Of a stretch of DNA of 64,000 nt, positions 1 to 8,430 are shown piece after piece (the first letter of the stretch is position 1; every line of letters starts with the position of its first letter). Origin of the DNA: DAHVFK01 sp035310985. Lineage in GTDB: Bacteria > Pseudomonadota > Gammaproteobacteria > Burkholderiales > SG8-39. Both the position numbers and the translations under genes were made by a program. The stretch is taken from positions 62,001 to 126,000 of the forward strand of contig DATGDH010000072.1 in assembly GCA_035310985.1 (NCBI GenBank), written 5' to 3'. The notes beneath the pieces are model-generated. The model ran no database searches and was not told where the DNA came from. It saw nothing but the letters and a program-made list of their open reading frames with translations.

Positions 1-657
1 CGCGTCGAGCAGGGCGAAGGCGTCGTGCTGCTCGGCTCCAACGGCAATGGCAAGAGCACGCTCATCAAGTGCATCATGGGCATCCTGCGGCCGACCGCCG
101 GGGCGATCTACCTCGAGCGCGACGGCGAGCGCATCGACCTGGTGGGGCGGAGTCCGCAGGAGGTGGTCGAGCTGGGAATCGCGCTCGTGCCAGAGGGACG
201 CCGCCTGTTCCCGATGCTGAGCGTGGAGGAGAATCTGAACCTCGGCGCCTATCGCCAGGCCGCGCGACCCAGACTAACGAGTAACCTGGAGTTCGTCTAC
301 GAGTTGTTTCCGACGCTCAGGCAAAGGCGCGCGCAGAGGGCTGGCAGCATGAGCGGCGGCGAGCAGCAGATGGTCGCCGTGGCACGCGCGCTCATGTCCG
401 AGCCGCAGATCCTGCTCGTCGACGAGCCCTCGGTCGGCTTGTCTCCCCTGCTCGTGCACCACATGATCGGCAAGATCAAGGAGCTGAAGGAGCTGCGCAA
501 CCTGACGGTGCTGATGGCCGAGCAGAACTTCAACCAGGCGATCAGGATGGCCGACCGCGGCTACATCATCGTGCACGGGCAGATCGAGTTCGAGGGCAAG
601 AATGCCCTCGCGCTGCAGAACAACGACATGGTCAAGCAGTACTACCTCGGCATCTAG
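1..657 (+). CDS. livF: Branched-chain amino acid-type ABC transporter ATP-binding protein (LivF family), 5' end missing
   Basis: The frame is open from the first base, so the N-terminus lies outside the window. The nucleotide-binding domain carries a Walker A motif (GSNGNGKST, bases 34-60), an ABC signature (MSGGEQQ), a Walker B (ILLVDEPS) and a late AEQN switch region typical of LivF. LivF-family ATPases energise uptake of branched-chain amino acids, amides or aromatic acids through LivHM permeases in the inner membrane. The partners would lie upstream of the window. The C-terminus (YYLGI) is the usual LivF ending, so the gene is complete at its 3' end. The true substrate cannot be told from the sequence. 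The family call is secure. Confidence 0.92.
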   Translation, partial: RVEQGEGVVLLGSNGNGKSTLIKCIMGILRPTAGAIYLERDGERIDLVGRSPQEVVELGIALVPEGRRLFPMLSVEENLNLGAYRQAARPRLTSNLEFVYELFPTLRQRRAQRAGSMSGGEQQMVAVARALMSEPQILLVDEPSVGLSPLLVHHMIGKIKELKELRNLTVLMAEQNFNQAIRMADRGYIIVHGQIEFEGKNALALQNNDMVKQYYLGI

Positions 658-747
658 CCGGGTGTTTCGCCGCGGCGCGCACGCAGGCTTGCGCACGCCT
701 GACTGAGCGCTCGTTCACCTGCACGTTCCTAGAGTACGCTTCGCCCG

Positions 748-2193
748 ATGACCCCAGTACGTGTCTTCGCGTGCTGCGCGCTCGCCGCGGCACTGTCCGC
801 ATGTTCGGTCGGCCCGCCCTACGTAGCGCCGCAGCCGCCCGAGACGAACGCCTACACCGCCGGCCCGGCGCCGTCCCTGCCGGAGCAGCAGCTCCAGCCC
901 GGTGCGAGTGTTGCGCCGCACTGGTGGGAGGGCTTCGGCTCGCCCGCGCTCGATCGGCTGGAGACGCAGGCGCTCGCGCGCAACCCCGGCATCGAGTCCG
1001 CGCAGCACACGCTCGCGCAGGCGCATTACAACCTTGTGGCCGCGGAAGGCCTCTTTTATCCGCAGGTGGCGCTCGCGGCGAGCGGCGAGCGCACGCGCTC
1101 TTCGGGCGCGGAGTCCGGCGGACACATCGGCCCGAACCAGTTCAACCTGTACACCGGTCAGGTCACGGTGAGCTACTACCCGGACGCTTTCGGCCTCAAC
1201 CGGCTGGTCGCCGACGATTCGCGGGCGCAGGTCGACGTCGCGCACGACCAGCTGCTCGCAGCCCAGCTCACCATCGAGGGCAACGTCGCGAGCACCGTGT
1301 TTGCGCTCGCCTCGCTCGAGGCGCGCATCGCGGCGACGCGGCAGACCGTTGCCGACCAGCAGGAGATCCTCGACCTCGTGCGCACGCAATACAGCGCCGG
1401 TGCAGTATCCGGGCTTCAGGTCGCGACACAGGAAAGCCAGCTCGCGAGCGCGCAGGCGCAGCTCCCGGCGCTCGAACTGGCGCGCGACCAGGCGCGCCAC
1501 CTGCTCGCCACGTACCTGGGCGAGCCGCCTGCCCAGGCCGCGGACCTCGAGGCACCGCAGCTCGCCGAGCTCGAGCTGCCGAGCGCGCTGCCGCTCAGCG
1601 TGCCGGCGTCGCTCGTGCATCAGCGGCCCGACATCCTGGCCGCCGAGGCCCAGCTGCGTGCCGCGAACGCGCGCGTCGGCGAAGCGGTCGCGCGCATGTA
1701 TCCGAACCTGGTGCTTACCGGCGACTTCGGCGCCCAGAGCAACACGTGGGGCAAATTCCTCGACCCGGCGAGCCGCATCTGGGATCTGGCCGCGGCGGCG
1801 CTGGCGCCGGTCTTCACCGGCGGCACGCTCAAAGCGCAGAAGCAGGCCGCGCAGGAGGCCTACCACGCGCTGTTCGCCAACTACCGCAGCACCGTGCTCG
1901 CGGCCTTCCGCGACGTCGCGGATGCGCTGCGGGCCCTCGAGCACGACGCGTCCGCGCTGGAGGCTCAGAAGCGCGCACTGGACGCCGCGGACACGGCATT
2001 CGGGCTGGCGCGCAGCCAGTATCAGGCGGGCGCGGTCGGCTACCTGGGGCTGCTGGTCAGTGAAATTCAGCTGCAGAACGCGCGCATCGCTTACGTCGGC
2101 GCCGAAGCGCAGCGCTTTGCGGACAGCGCCGCGCTCTACGTCGCGCTCGGCGGCGGGGTCGTCGCGCCGGACGCAACCCGCGAGGAGAAATGA
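748..2193 (+). CDS. RND efflux outer-membrane lipoprotein (NodT/OprM family)
   Basis: This 481-residue protein begins with a lipoprotein signal peptide ending in a lipobox (LSAC, Cys19), followed by the two repeated outer-membrane efflux (TolC-like) halves rich in long Ala/Gln/Arg helices. It should form the trimeric outer-membrane channel of a tripartite pump. The ATG is followed three codons after its stop by the adaptor gene and then the pump gene, so the three are one operon. A TAGAGT box (730-735) lies just before the start and no clear Shine-Dalgarno is visible. No regulator gene is adjacent. Family assignment is firm; the exported compound is unknown. Confidence 0.93.
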   Translation: MTPVRVFACCALAAALSACSVGPPYVAPQPPETNAYTAGPAPSLPEQQLQPGASVAPHWWEGFGSPALDRLETQALARNPGIESAQHTLAQAHYNLVAAEGLFYPQVALAASGERTRSSGAESGGHIGPNQFNLYTGQVTVSYYPDAFGLNRLVADDSRAQVDVAHDQLLAAQLTIEGNVASTVFALASLEARIAATRQTVADQQEILDLVRTQYSAGAVSGLQVATQESQLASAQAQLPALELARDQARHLLATYLGEPPAQAADLEAPQLAELELPSALPLSVPASLVHQRPDILAAEAQLRAANARVGEAVARMYPNLVLTGDFGAQSNTWGKFLDPASRIWDLAAAALAPVFTGGTLKAQKQAAQEAYHALFANYRSTVLAAFRDVADALRALEHDASALEAQKRALDAADTAFGLARSQYQAGAVGYLGLLVSEIQLQNARIAYVGAEAQRFADSAALYVALGGGVVAPDATREEK

Positions 2194-2196
2194 TCG

Positions 2197-3291
2197 ATGG
2201 TCAAATCGAGCACGCGCGTCACCGTCCTGACCGCAGTCGTCGCCGCCCTCGCCCTGGGCCTGCTGTTCGGGGTCAAGGGCTGGCAAAGCCACCGCGCGCA
2301 CGCCGCGCAGGCGCAGCACGGCCCGTTCGCCGTGAGCGTCTCGGCGGCGCGGGTGCAAACGGTGTCCTGGCAGCGCGAGATCCGTGCGGTGGCGAACCTG
2401 GTGGCGGTGCAGGGCATCCGCCTCACGCCCCAGCTTCCCGGGCAGGTGACCGGAATCTACTTCGATTCCGGGCAGCACGTGCGCAAGGGCGAGCGGCTGC
2501 TGCAGCTGGACGACTCCAACCAGCGCGCCCAGCTCGCGAGCGACCGCGCGGCCGAGACGCTCGCGAAAGCGAATTTCGAGCGCGCCGAGCGCCTGTTCGG
2601 CACCCGCGCGGGCAGCGAGGCGGACGTGCAGACGACGCGCGCCGCCTACGCGAGCGCGAAGGCCGCGGTCGCGGACGTCCAGGCGACGCTCGCCAAGCTG
2701 GCGGTGAGCGCGCCGTTCTCCGGCTGGATCGGCGTGCGCGCGGTGAGCCTGGGACAGTACCTCGCGCCCGGCACCGAGATCGCGACGCTCGACGTCTGGG
2801 ATCCGCTGCGGCTGCAGTTCACCGTGCCGCAGAGCGAAATCGCCGTGGTGCACGTCGGACAGCCGGTGGAGGTCGCGGTGAACGCGTTTCCCGGCCACAG
2901 CTTCGCCGGCAAGGTGTCCGCGCTCGGCTCCGAGGTGGACGCGAGCTCGCGCAACATCACCGTGGAGGCGAAGCTGCCCAATCCGGACAGCCTGCTGCGG
3001 CCGGGCATGTACGGCAACGCAAGGCTGCTGGTCGGCGCGGCGCACGCGGCGCTCGCCGTGCCATCGACCGCGATCAGCTACAACACCTTCGGCGACTTCG
3101 TCTATGTCGTCGAGCCGCGCGAGGCCGGCGCGCTGGTGGCGGTGGCGCGCACCGTGCAGGTGGGCGAGACGCGCGACGACCTCACCGAGATCGTGAGCGG
3201 CCTGAAGGCGGGCGAGCGCGTGGTCACCGCCGGCCAGGTCAAGCTGCATGACGGCACCCCGGTGAAGGTCGCCTCCGGCAGCGCGAGCTGA
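2197..3291 (+). CDS. RND efflux periplasmic adaptor (membrane fusion protein, MexH/AcrA type)
   Basis: This 364-residue adaptor has an N-terminal membrane anchor (roughly residues 8-26), then paired lipoyl/barrel-sandwich segments flanking a short alpha-hairpin, a beta-barrel and a membrane-proximal domain ending near GERVVTAGQVKLHDG. It links the inner-membrane pump to the outer-membrane channel. GAGGAG lies 12 bases before the ATG, and the gene starts three bases after the upstream stop, so translation is probably coupled. The short helical hairpin resembles MexH-like adaptors more than AcrA; this last point is an impression from length only. Confidence 0.93.
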   Translation: MVKSSTRVTVLTAVVAALALGLLFGVKGWQSHRAHAAQAQHGPFAVSVSAARVQTVSWQREIRAVANLVAVQGIRLTPQLPGQVTGIYFDSGQHVRKGERLLQLDDSNQRAQLASDRAAETLAKANFERAERLFGTRAGSEADVQTTRAAYASAKAAVADVQATLAKLAVSAPFSGWIGVRAVSLGQYLAPGTEIATLDVWDPLRLQFTVPQSEIAVVHVGQPVEVAVNAFPGHSFAGKVSALGSEVDASSRNITVEAKLPNPDSLLRPGMYGNARLLVGAAHAALAVPSTAISYNTFGDFVYVVEPREAGALVAVARTVQVGETRDDLTEIVSGLKAGERVVTAGQVKLHDGTPVKVASGSAS

Positions 3292-3304
3292 GCGGAGCGG
3301 ATCC

Positions 3305-6300
3305 ATGCGCTTCACCGACATCTTCATTCGCCGGCCGGTCCTCGCGACCGCGCTCAACCTGGTGATCCTCCTGCTCGGCCTGCGCGCCTGGACGGCGATG
3401 ACCGTGCAGCAGTACCCGCAGGTGAGCAGCACCCTGGTGACAGTCGGCACGGCCTACCCGGGCGCCGATCCGAGCACCGTGCAGGGCTTCGTCACCGCGC
3501 GCCTCGAGCAGGCGATCGCGGCCGCGCCCGGAATCGATTACATGACTTCGGTGAGCGCCCAGGGCGTGTCCACCATCACGGTGTACATGCAGCTCAATTA
3601 CGACCCCAACGCGGCGGTCGCCCAGATCATGGCCAAGGTGCAGCAGGTACAGAACCAGCTGCCGCCGGGCACGCAGGCGCCGGTGATCAACGAGACGGTG
3701 GGCGACCAGACCGCGCTCATGTACTTCGCGTTCTACAGCAAATCCCTCACTCAGCAGCAGGTGAACGACTACGTGCTGCGCGTGGCGCAGCCGAAGATCC
3801 AGGGCGTGGCCGGCGTCGGCCAGGCGCAGATCGTGCCCGCGGGCACCGGACCGAGCGGCAACAGCTTCGTGCTGCGCGCCTGGCTCGATCCCGACAAGCT
3901 GGCAGCGTTTCAACTCTCGCCGGCGGAGGTGGCAGGGGCGCTCGCGGCGAACAATTTCATCAGCACCGTGGGTCGCACCCGTTCCGCGGAGATCGCGCGC
4001 AGCATCAGCGCGAAGACCCTGCTGAACGACCCGCGCGAGTTCCGGGACATGATCGTCAAGAACGCGAACGGCACGCTGGTGCACCTTGGCGACATTGCGC
4101 AGGTGGAGCTCGGGGCGCAGAACTACAATCAGGCGGTGTACTACAACGGCACGCCGGCAGTGTTCGTCGGCGTGTTTCCGACGCCGGGCGCCAACGCGCT
4201 GGACGTGGCACGCGGCGTGCACATGGCCTTCCACCAGCTCGCCGCCGCGCTGCCTCCGGGCATCGAGAGCGCCATTCCCTACGACGGCAGCGACTACATC
4301 CAGCGCTCGATCCACGAGGTCGTGCTCACCATCGGCATCACGCTCGCGATCGTGGTGCTGGTGATCTTCCTGTTTCTCGGCTCGCTGCGCTCGCTGCTCA
4401 TCCCCGCGGTCGCGATCCCGCTGTCGATCGCCGGCGCGGGCATGTTCATGATCGCCGCCGGCTACAGCATCAATCTGCTCACGCTGCTCGCGGTGGTGCT
4501 CGCGATCGGCTTGGTGGTCGACGACGCGATCATCGTGGTGGAGAACGTGCACCGGCACATCGAAAACGGGCGCACCCCGCTCGAGGCCGGGCTCACCGCT
4601 GCGCGCGAGCTCGCCTCCCCGATCATCGTCATGGCGACCACGCTCGCCGCGGTGTTCGCGCCGATCGGCCTGACCGGCGGGCTCACGGGCAGCCTCTTTT
4701 CCGAGTTCGCCTTCACGCTCGTGTACACCGTCGCGATCTCGGCCGTGGTGGCCCTCACGCTCTCGCCGATGCTCTCGTCCAGGATCCTGCGGCGCACGCC
4801 CGAGCACGGCCTCGCGCACGCGCTGGAGGCGGGCTACGCGCGCCTGCTGCGCGCCTACGACCGCTCGCTCTCGGCGGTGCTGCGCCATGGCGCGGCGGTG
4901 CTGGTCGTGGCCGCCGCAGTGTTCATTGCGATCCCGGTGATGTTCCTCGGCATCCCGGGCGAGCTCGCGCCCACCGAGGATCAGGGCCTGATCCTGGTGT
5001 CGGCAACCGGCCCGGCGACCGCGACGCTGCACTACCTGGACCGGTATTCCGGCGATATCCGCCGGATCTTCGAGGGCTATCCCGAGACCAAGCAGGTGTT
5101 CCAGATCAACGGCCTGTCGCTCACCGGAGGCGGGGGCAACAATGCCATGATCGCCGGCATGAAACTGAAGGACTGGAGCGAGCGCGCCCGTAGCCAGATG
5201 CAGCTCGTGGCGCCTGTGCAGGCGCAGCTGAACGGGCTCACCGGGGTGCAGGCCGCGGCGTTCCAGAAGCCGACCCTGCCCGGCTCGCCGACCGGCTTCC
5301 CGGTGCAGTTCGTGGTCACCTCGGCAGGGGGCTACGCCCAGATAGACGCCGCGGCGAGCCGCTTCGCCGCCGAGGCGATGAAGAGCGGCCTGTTCGCCTT
5401 CCTCACCACGGATCTGCGCTACGACAACCCGCAGGTCGTGGTGACGATCGATCGCAATCTCGCGGGTGAGCTGGGGATCACCATGGCCGACCTCGGCCAG
5501 AACCTCGCGCCGCTGCTCTCAGGCAATTACATCAACCGCTTCGACCTGAACGGCCGCAGCTACAAGGTGATCCCGCAGGTGCCCGACCGCTTCCGCGCCG
5601 ACCCGGCGAAGCTCGGCAGCTATTACGTGCGCAACGCTGCCGGCCAGCTGATCCCTCTGTCGACGCTCATCAAGGTGCAGACGCGGGTCACGCCGGAGTT
5701 CCTGCCGCAGATGCAGCAGCTCAACTCGGCGACCGTCGACGGCGTGACGGCGCCAGGGGTCACGCTCGGGCAGGCGCTCGACTACCTGAAGAGTCAGGCC
5801 CCCAGGCTCCTGCCGGCCGGTTTCGGCTTCGATTACGCCGGACAGTCGCGCCAGCTCGTCAAGCAGGGCAACACCTTCCTCGTGACGTTCGCGCTCTCGG
5901 TCCTGCTCGTTTACCTGCTGCTCGCCGCGCAGTTCGAGAGCTTTCGCGACCCGCTCATCGTGATGGTCACCGTGCCGATGGCGATCTCCGGCGCGCTTGC
6001 GTTCATGTACCTTGGCGCTGCGACGCTCAACATCTACACCGAGGTCGGCCTGGTGACGCTCATCGGCTTGATCACCAAGCAGGGCATCCTGATCGTGCAG
6101 TTCGCAAACGTGATCCAGGAAACGGAGGGGCTCGACCGGCGCGCGGCGGTGGAGAAGGCCTCGAGCATCCGCTTGCGCCCGATTCTCATGACGACGGGCG
6201 CCATGGTGTTCGGCGCCGTGCCGCTCATCCTGGCGGCCGGCCCCGGCTCGGTCGGCCGCTTCGACATGGGTCTGGTGATCGGCAGCGGCCTCACCATCGG

Positions 6301-6403
6301 TGCGCTGTTCTCGCTCTACGTCGTGCCGGCGATCTACACCTATCTCGCGACCGACAAGTCGGCGGCGCGCACCACGGCAGCCGGGACGGTGCCGGTCGCC
6401 TAG
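3305..6403 (+). CDS. RND multidrug efflux permease (HAE1 family)
   Basis: This 1032-residue inner-membrane pump shows the full two-fold repeat: TM1, a large periplasmic loop, TM2-6, TM7, a second large loop, TM8-12. The proton-relay aspartates are present in TM4 (LVVDDAIIVVEN) and the partner lysine in TM10 (LITKQGILIVQ), so it should be a functional drug/proton antiporter rather than a metal pump. The N-terminal FTDIFIRRPVLA is the standard HAE1 opening. It is the last gene of the three-gene operon and is convergent with the TPP-enzyme gene 13 bases away. Hydrophobic drugs, solvents or aromatic acids are plausible substrates by family, but none can be assigned. Confidence 0.95.
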   Translation: MRFTDIFIRRPVLATALNLVILLLGLRAWTAMTVQQYPQVSSTLVTVGTAYPGADPSTVQGFVTARLEQAIAAAPGIDYMTSVSAQGVSTITVYMQLNYDPNAAVAQIMAKVQQVQNQLPPGTQAPVINETVGDQTALMYFAFYSKSLTQQQVNDYVLRVAQPKIQGVAGVGQAQIVPAGTGPSGNSFVLRAWLDPDKLAAFQLSPAEVAGALAANNFISTVGRTRSAEIARSISAKTLLNDPREFRDMIVKNANGTLVHLGDIAQVELGAQNYNQAVYYNGTPAVFVGVFPTPGANALDVARGVHMAFHQLAAALPPGIESAIPYDGSDYIQRSIHEVVLTIGITLAIVVLVIFLFLGSLRSLLIPAVAIPLSIAGAGMFMIAAGYSINLLTLLAVVLAIGLVVDDAIIVVENVHRHIENGRTPLEAGLTAARELASPIIVMATTLAAVFAPIGLTGGLTGSLFSEFAFTLVYTVAISAVVALTLSPMLSSRILRRTPEHGLAHALEAGYARLLRAYDRSLSAVLRHGAAVLVVAAAVFIAIPVMFLGIPGELAPTEDQGLILVSATGPATATLHYLDRYSGDIRRIFEGYPETKQVFQINGLSLTGGGGNNAMIAGMKLKDWSERARSQMQLVAPVQAQLNGLTGVQAAAFQKPTLPGSPTGFPVQFVVTSAGGYAQIDAAASRFAAEAMKSGLFAFLTTDLRYDNPQVVVTIDRNLAGELGITMADLGQNLAPLLSGNYINRFDLNGRSYKVIPQVPDRFRADPAKLGSYYVRNAAGQLIPLSTLIKVQTRVTPEFLPQMQQLNSATVDGVTAPGVTLGQALDYLKSQAPRLLPAGFGFDYAGQSRQLVKQGNTFLVTFALSVLLVYLLLAAQFESFRDPLIVMVTVPMAISGALAFMYLGAATLNIYTEVGLVTLIGLITKQGILIVQFANVIQETEGLDRRAAVEKASSIRLRPILMTTGAMVFGAVPLILAAGPGSVGRFDMGLVIGSGLTIGALFSLYVVPAIYTYLATDKSAARTTAAGTVPVA

Positions 6404-6416
6404 GGGCCGCGCTGTC

Positions 6417-8093
6417 TCAGAAAGCGCCGCCCTTCTTCCTGCTGTCGACGATGCCCTGCGCGCGCATGCTGATCTGGCTCTGCACGCGGATGTTGAGCAG
6501 CGCCGGCCTGCCCGCGGCGAGTGCGCGCCCGAGCGCGGGGGCGAGCTGCTCGGGCCGCTCGACCAGCTCCCCGTAAGCCCCCAGGCCTTCGGCCACCAGG
6601 TCGTAGCGCAGGGGCGCGAGGTCGGTGACTACCGCCTTGCCGTACAGTCCGAGCTGGATGTTCTTGTCGATGCCCCAGGCGGCATCGTTGCCGAGCAGCA
6701 CGACGACCTCGAGCTTGTGGCGCACGGCGGTGTCGAGCTCCATCGCGTTGAAGCCGAATGCGCCGTCGCCGGTGATGCAGAACACGCGGCTCGTGGGGCG
6801 CGCGAGCTTGGCCGCGATCGCCGCCGGCAGCGCCTGCCCGAGCATGCCGAGGTTGGACAGGTAGTACCAGGAGCGCGGCCGGCGCGCTTGAAGGTAGGCG
6901 CGGCCGTAGTAGGCGTAGTCGCCGCCGTCGAACACCAGCACGTCGTCGGGGCGCAGGAGCTGCGCGAGCGTCCTGTGCACGAACATCGAGCGCAGCGGAG
7001 TTTCGGCGCTGGCGAAGGCCTCGATGCGCGCGCGCTCGGCGGCGCGCGCCGCGCGCAGGCGTTCGAGCCATGCGAGCTCGCGCCACGGGTAGCCCGCGGC
7101 GCGCTCGGCGAGCTGATCGACGATCGGTCCGACGTCGCCGACGAGGGCGAGGTCGATGCCGCGATTGCGACCCGCCTGCAGGCCCGAGGGCTCGACCTGG
7201 ATCACCTTGGCGCTCTCCGCCACGATCGGCGGCAGGCCGAATCCGACGGTGAAGTCGAGCAGCTTGCCGAGGAACAGCACGCAGTCGGCCTCGCGGATCA
7301 GCGTCGCCGGCTGATGCTGGGACAGGTCGAAGAAGCCGAGGCAGTAAGGATGCTCGTCGGAGACCAGACCGCGCGCCGCCTCTTCGGTCATGAGCGGCAC
7401 GCGCGTGGTCTCGACGAATCGCTCGAGCGCTCCGCCCCAGTCACCGTAGGCCGCCGGGGTGCTCGCCACCACGAGCGGCCGCTCGGCCGCGCGCAGCATG
7501 GCGATCGCCTGGTCGATCTGCGCGGCCGCGGCCACGCGCGCGGGCCGGGGCCGGTAGGCCGCCGGGTCGAAGAAGCGCGCTTCGGACGCGTCCACGCTCT
7601 GCGTCTGGACATCGATCGGCATCGTGAGGTGCACAGGTCCGCGCCGGCCTTCGAACGCGGTGCGCGCGGCGGTGGCGACCATGTCCGGGATGCGCCGCGC
7701 GTCGTGCACGAGCCACGCGCCCTTGGTCGCGGGGCGCGCAAGCCCCACCTGGTCGATCTCCTGCATGATGCCGCGGTGATAGTTGCGCAGGTCCGCCGAG
7801 CCGGCGATGTTCAGTACCGGGCTCTCCGCGGCGAGCGCGTTGACCAGCCCCGGAATCGCGTTCGCGTGCCCGGGAGTGGTGAACGCGCATACGCCCAGTT
7901 TGCCGGTCATGCGCGCCCAGGCGTCTGCCATGTGCACCGCCGCCTGCTCGTGGCGGCAGTCGATCAGCCTGAAGCCTTCGTCCGCAAGCAGGTCGAGCAG
8001 CGGCAGGATGTGATCGCCCGCCAGCGTGAACACGGTGTCCACGCCTTCGCGGCGCAGCGCCCGCGTGAGCAGCTGCGATCCCGTGAGCGTCAC
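6417..8093 (-). CDS. Thiamine-pyrophosphate-dependent enzyme (acetolactate synthase / 2-oxoacid decarboxylase-lyase superfamily)
   Basis: The 558-residue protein has the three domains of the POX/ALS superfamily: an N-terminal pyrimidine-binding domain with the catalytic Glu in DCRHEQAAVHMADA, a central domain, and a C-terminal PP-binding domain with GDGAFGFNAME and, about 24 residues on, GNDAAWG in place of the classic NN. Cleavage or ligation of a C-C bond next to a carbonyl is expected; the substrate is not predictable. The start is GTG, directly abutting the TGA of the NIPSNAP gene (TGAGTG), so the two are probably translationally coupled downstream of the HyuB-like gene. The acetolactate synthase label should be avoided: there is no ilvN neighbour. 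Confidence 0.85.
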   Translation of the reverse strand: MTLTGSQLLTRALRREGVDTVFTLAGDHILPLLDLLADEGFRLIDCRHEQAAVHMADAWARMTGKLGVCAFTTPGHANAIPGLVNALAAESPVLNIAGSADLRNYHRGIMQEIDQVGLARPATKGAWLVHDARRIPDMVATAARTAFEGRRGPVHLTMPIDVQTQSVDASEARFFDPAAYRPRPARVAAAAQIDQAIAMLRAAERPLVVASTPAAYGDWGGALERFVETTRVPLMTEEAARGLVSDEHPYCLGFFDLSQHQPATLIREADCVLFLGKLLDFTVGFGLPPIVAESAKVIQVEPSGLQAGRNRGIDLALVGDVGPIVDQLAERAAGYPWRELAWLERLRAARAAERARIEAFASAETPLRSMFVHRTLAQLLRPDDVLVFDGGDYAYYGRAYLQARRPRSWYYLSNLGMLGQALPAAIAAKLARPTSRVFCITGDGAFGFNAMELDTAVRHKLEVVVLLGNDAAWGIDKNIQLGLYGKAVVTDLAPLRYDLVAEGLGAYGELVERPEQLAPALGRALAAGRPALLNIRVQSQISMRAQGIVDSRKKGGAF

Positions 8094-8420
8094 TCAGCGC
8101 AGCCTGGAATAGGAGGTCGGCGCGAGCAACCGGTTTTCGATGCGCGCCACGAGCGGGCCGTTCTTCTCGGTCTCGGCGCGCGCCGCGAGCCATTCCGGGT
8201 CGGCCATGAAGCCGTTCCAGATGCGCTCGCGCTCGGCGAGGCTCGCCCACTCGAGCAGATAGTGCAGCGCGTTGTTGTCGTCGCCGACCAGCGTCGACCA
8301 GAAACCGACCGGGCGGATTCCGTGCCGTTCCCAGATCTTCAGCGTGATGGTCTCGAAGCGGCGGTTCAGATCGGGCAGCCTGCCCGGCACGCAGTGGTAG
8401 ATGCGCAGCTCGTGGATCAA
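8094..8420 (-). CDS. NIPSNAP family protein, 108 aa
   Basis: The product opens with the characteristic (M)IHELRIYHCVPGRLPDL strand and contains HYLLEWASLAERE, as in NIPSNAP/dimeric alpha-beta-barrel proteins. I chose the TTG at 8418-8420 because GAGGAG lies six bases upstream on the minus strand and the conserved first strand begins right there; the open frame continues further upstream only as a shadow of the HyuB-like gene. It sits 10 bases after the hyuB stop and touches the TPP-enzyme start. NIPSNAP proteins are often found with catabolic enzymes, but their reaction is unknown; a substrate-handling or isomerase-like role here is only an inference. Confidence 0.85.
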   Translation of the reverse strand: MIHELRIYHCVPGRLPDLNRRFETITLKIWERHGIRPVGFWSTLVGDDNNALHYLLEWASLAERERIWNGFMADPEWLAARAETEKNGPLVARIENRLLAPTSYSRLR

Positions 8421-8430
8421 GGTCGACTCC

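Noticed and set aside
715..3450. 911-codon open frame on the minus strand opposite the outer-membrane channel and adaptor genes
   Set aside because: Arg/Ala/His-rich shadow frame produced by high GC; no domain, and both plus-strand genes beneath it are complete and recognisable.
6417..8093. Acetolactate synthase catalytic subunit (ilvB)
   Set aside because: No regulatory subunit gene beside it, and the context is catabolic; only superfamily membership is supported.
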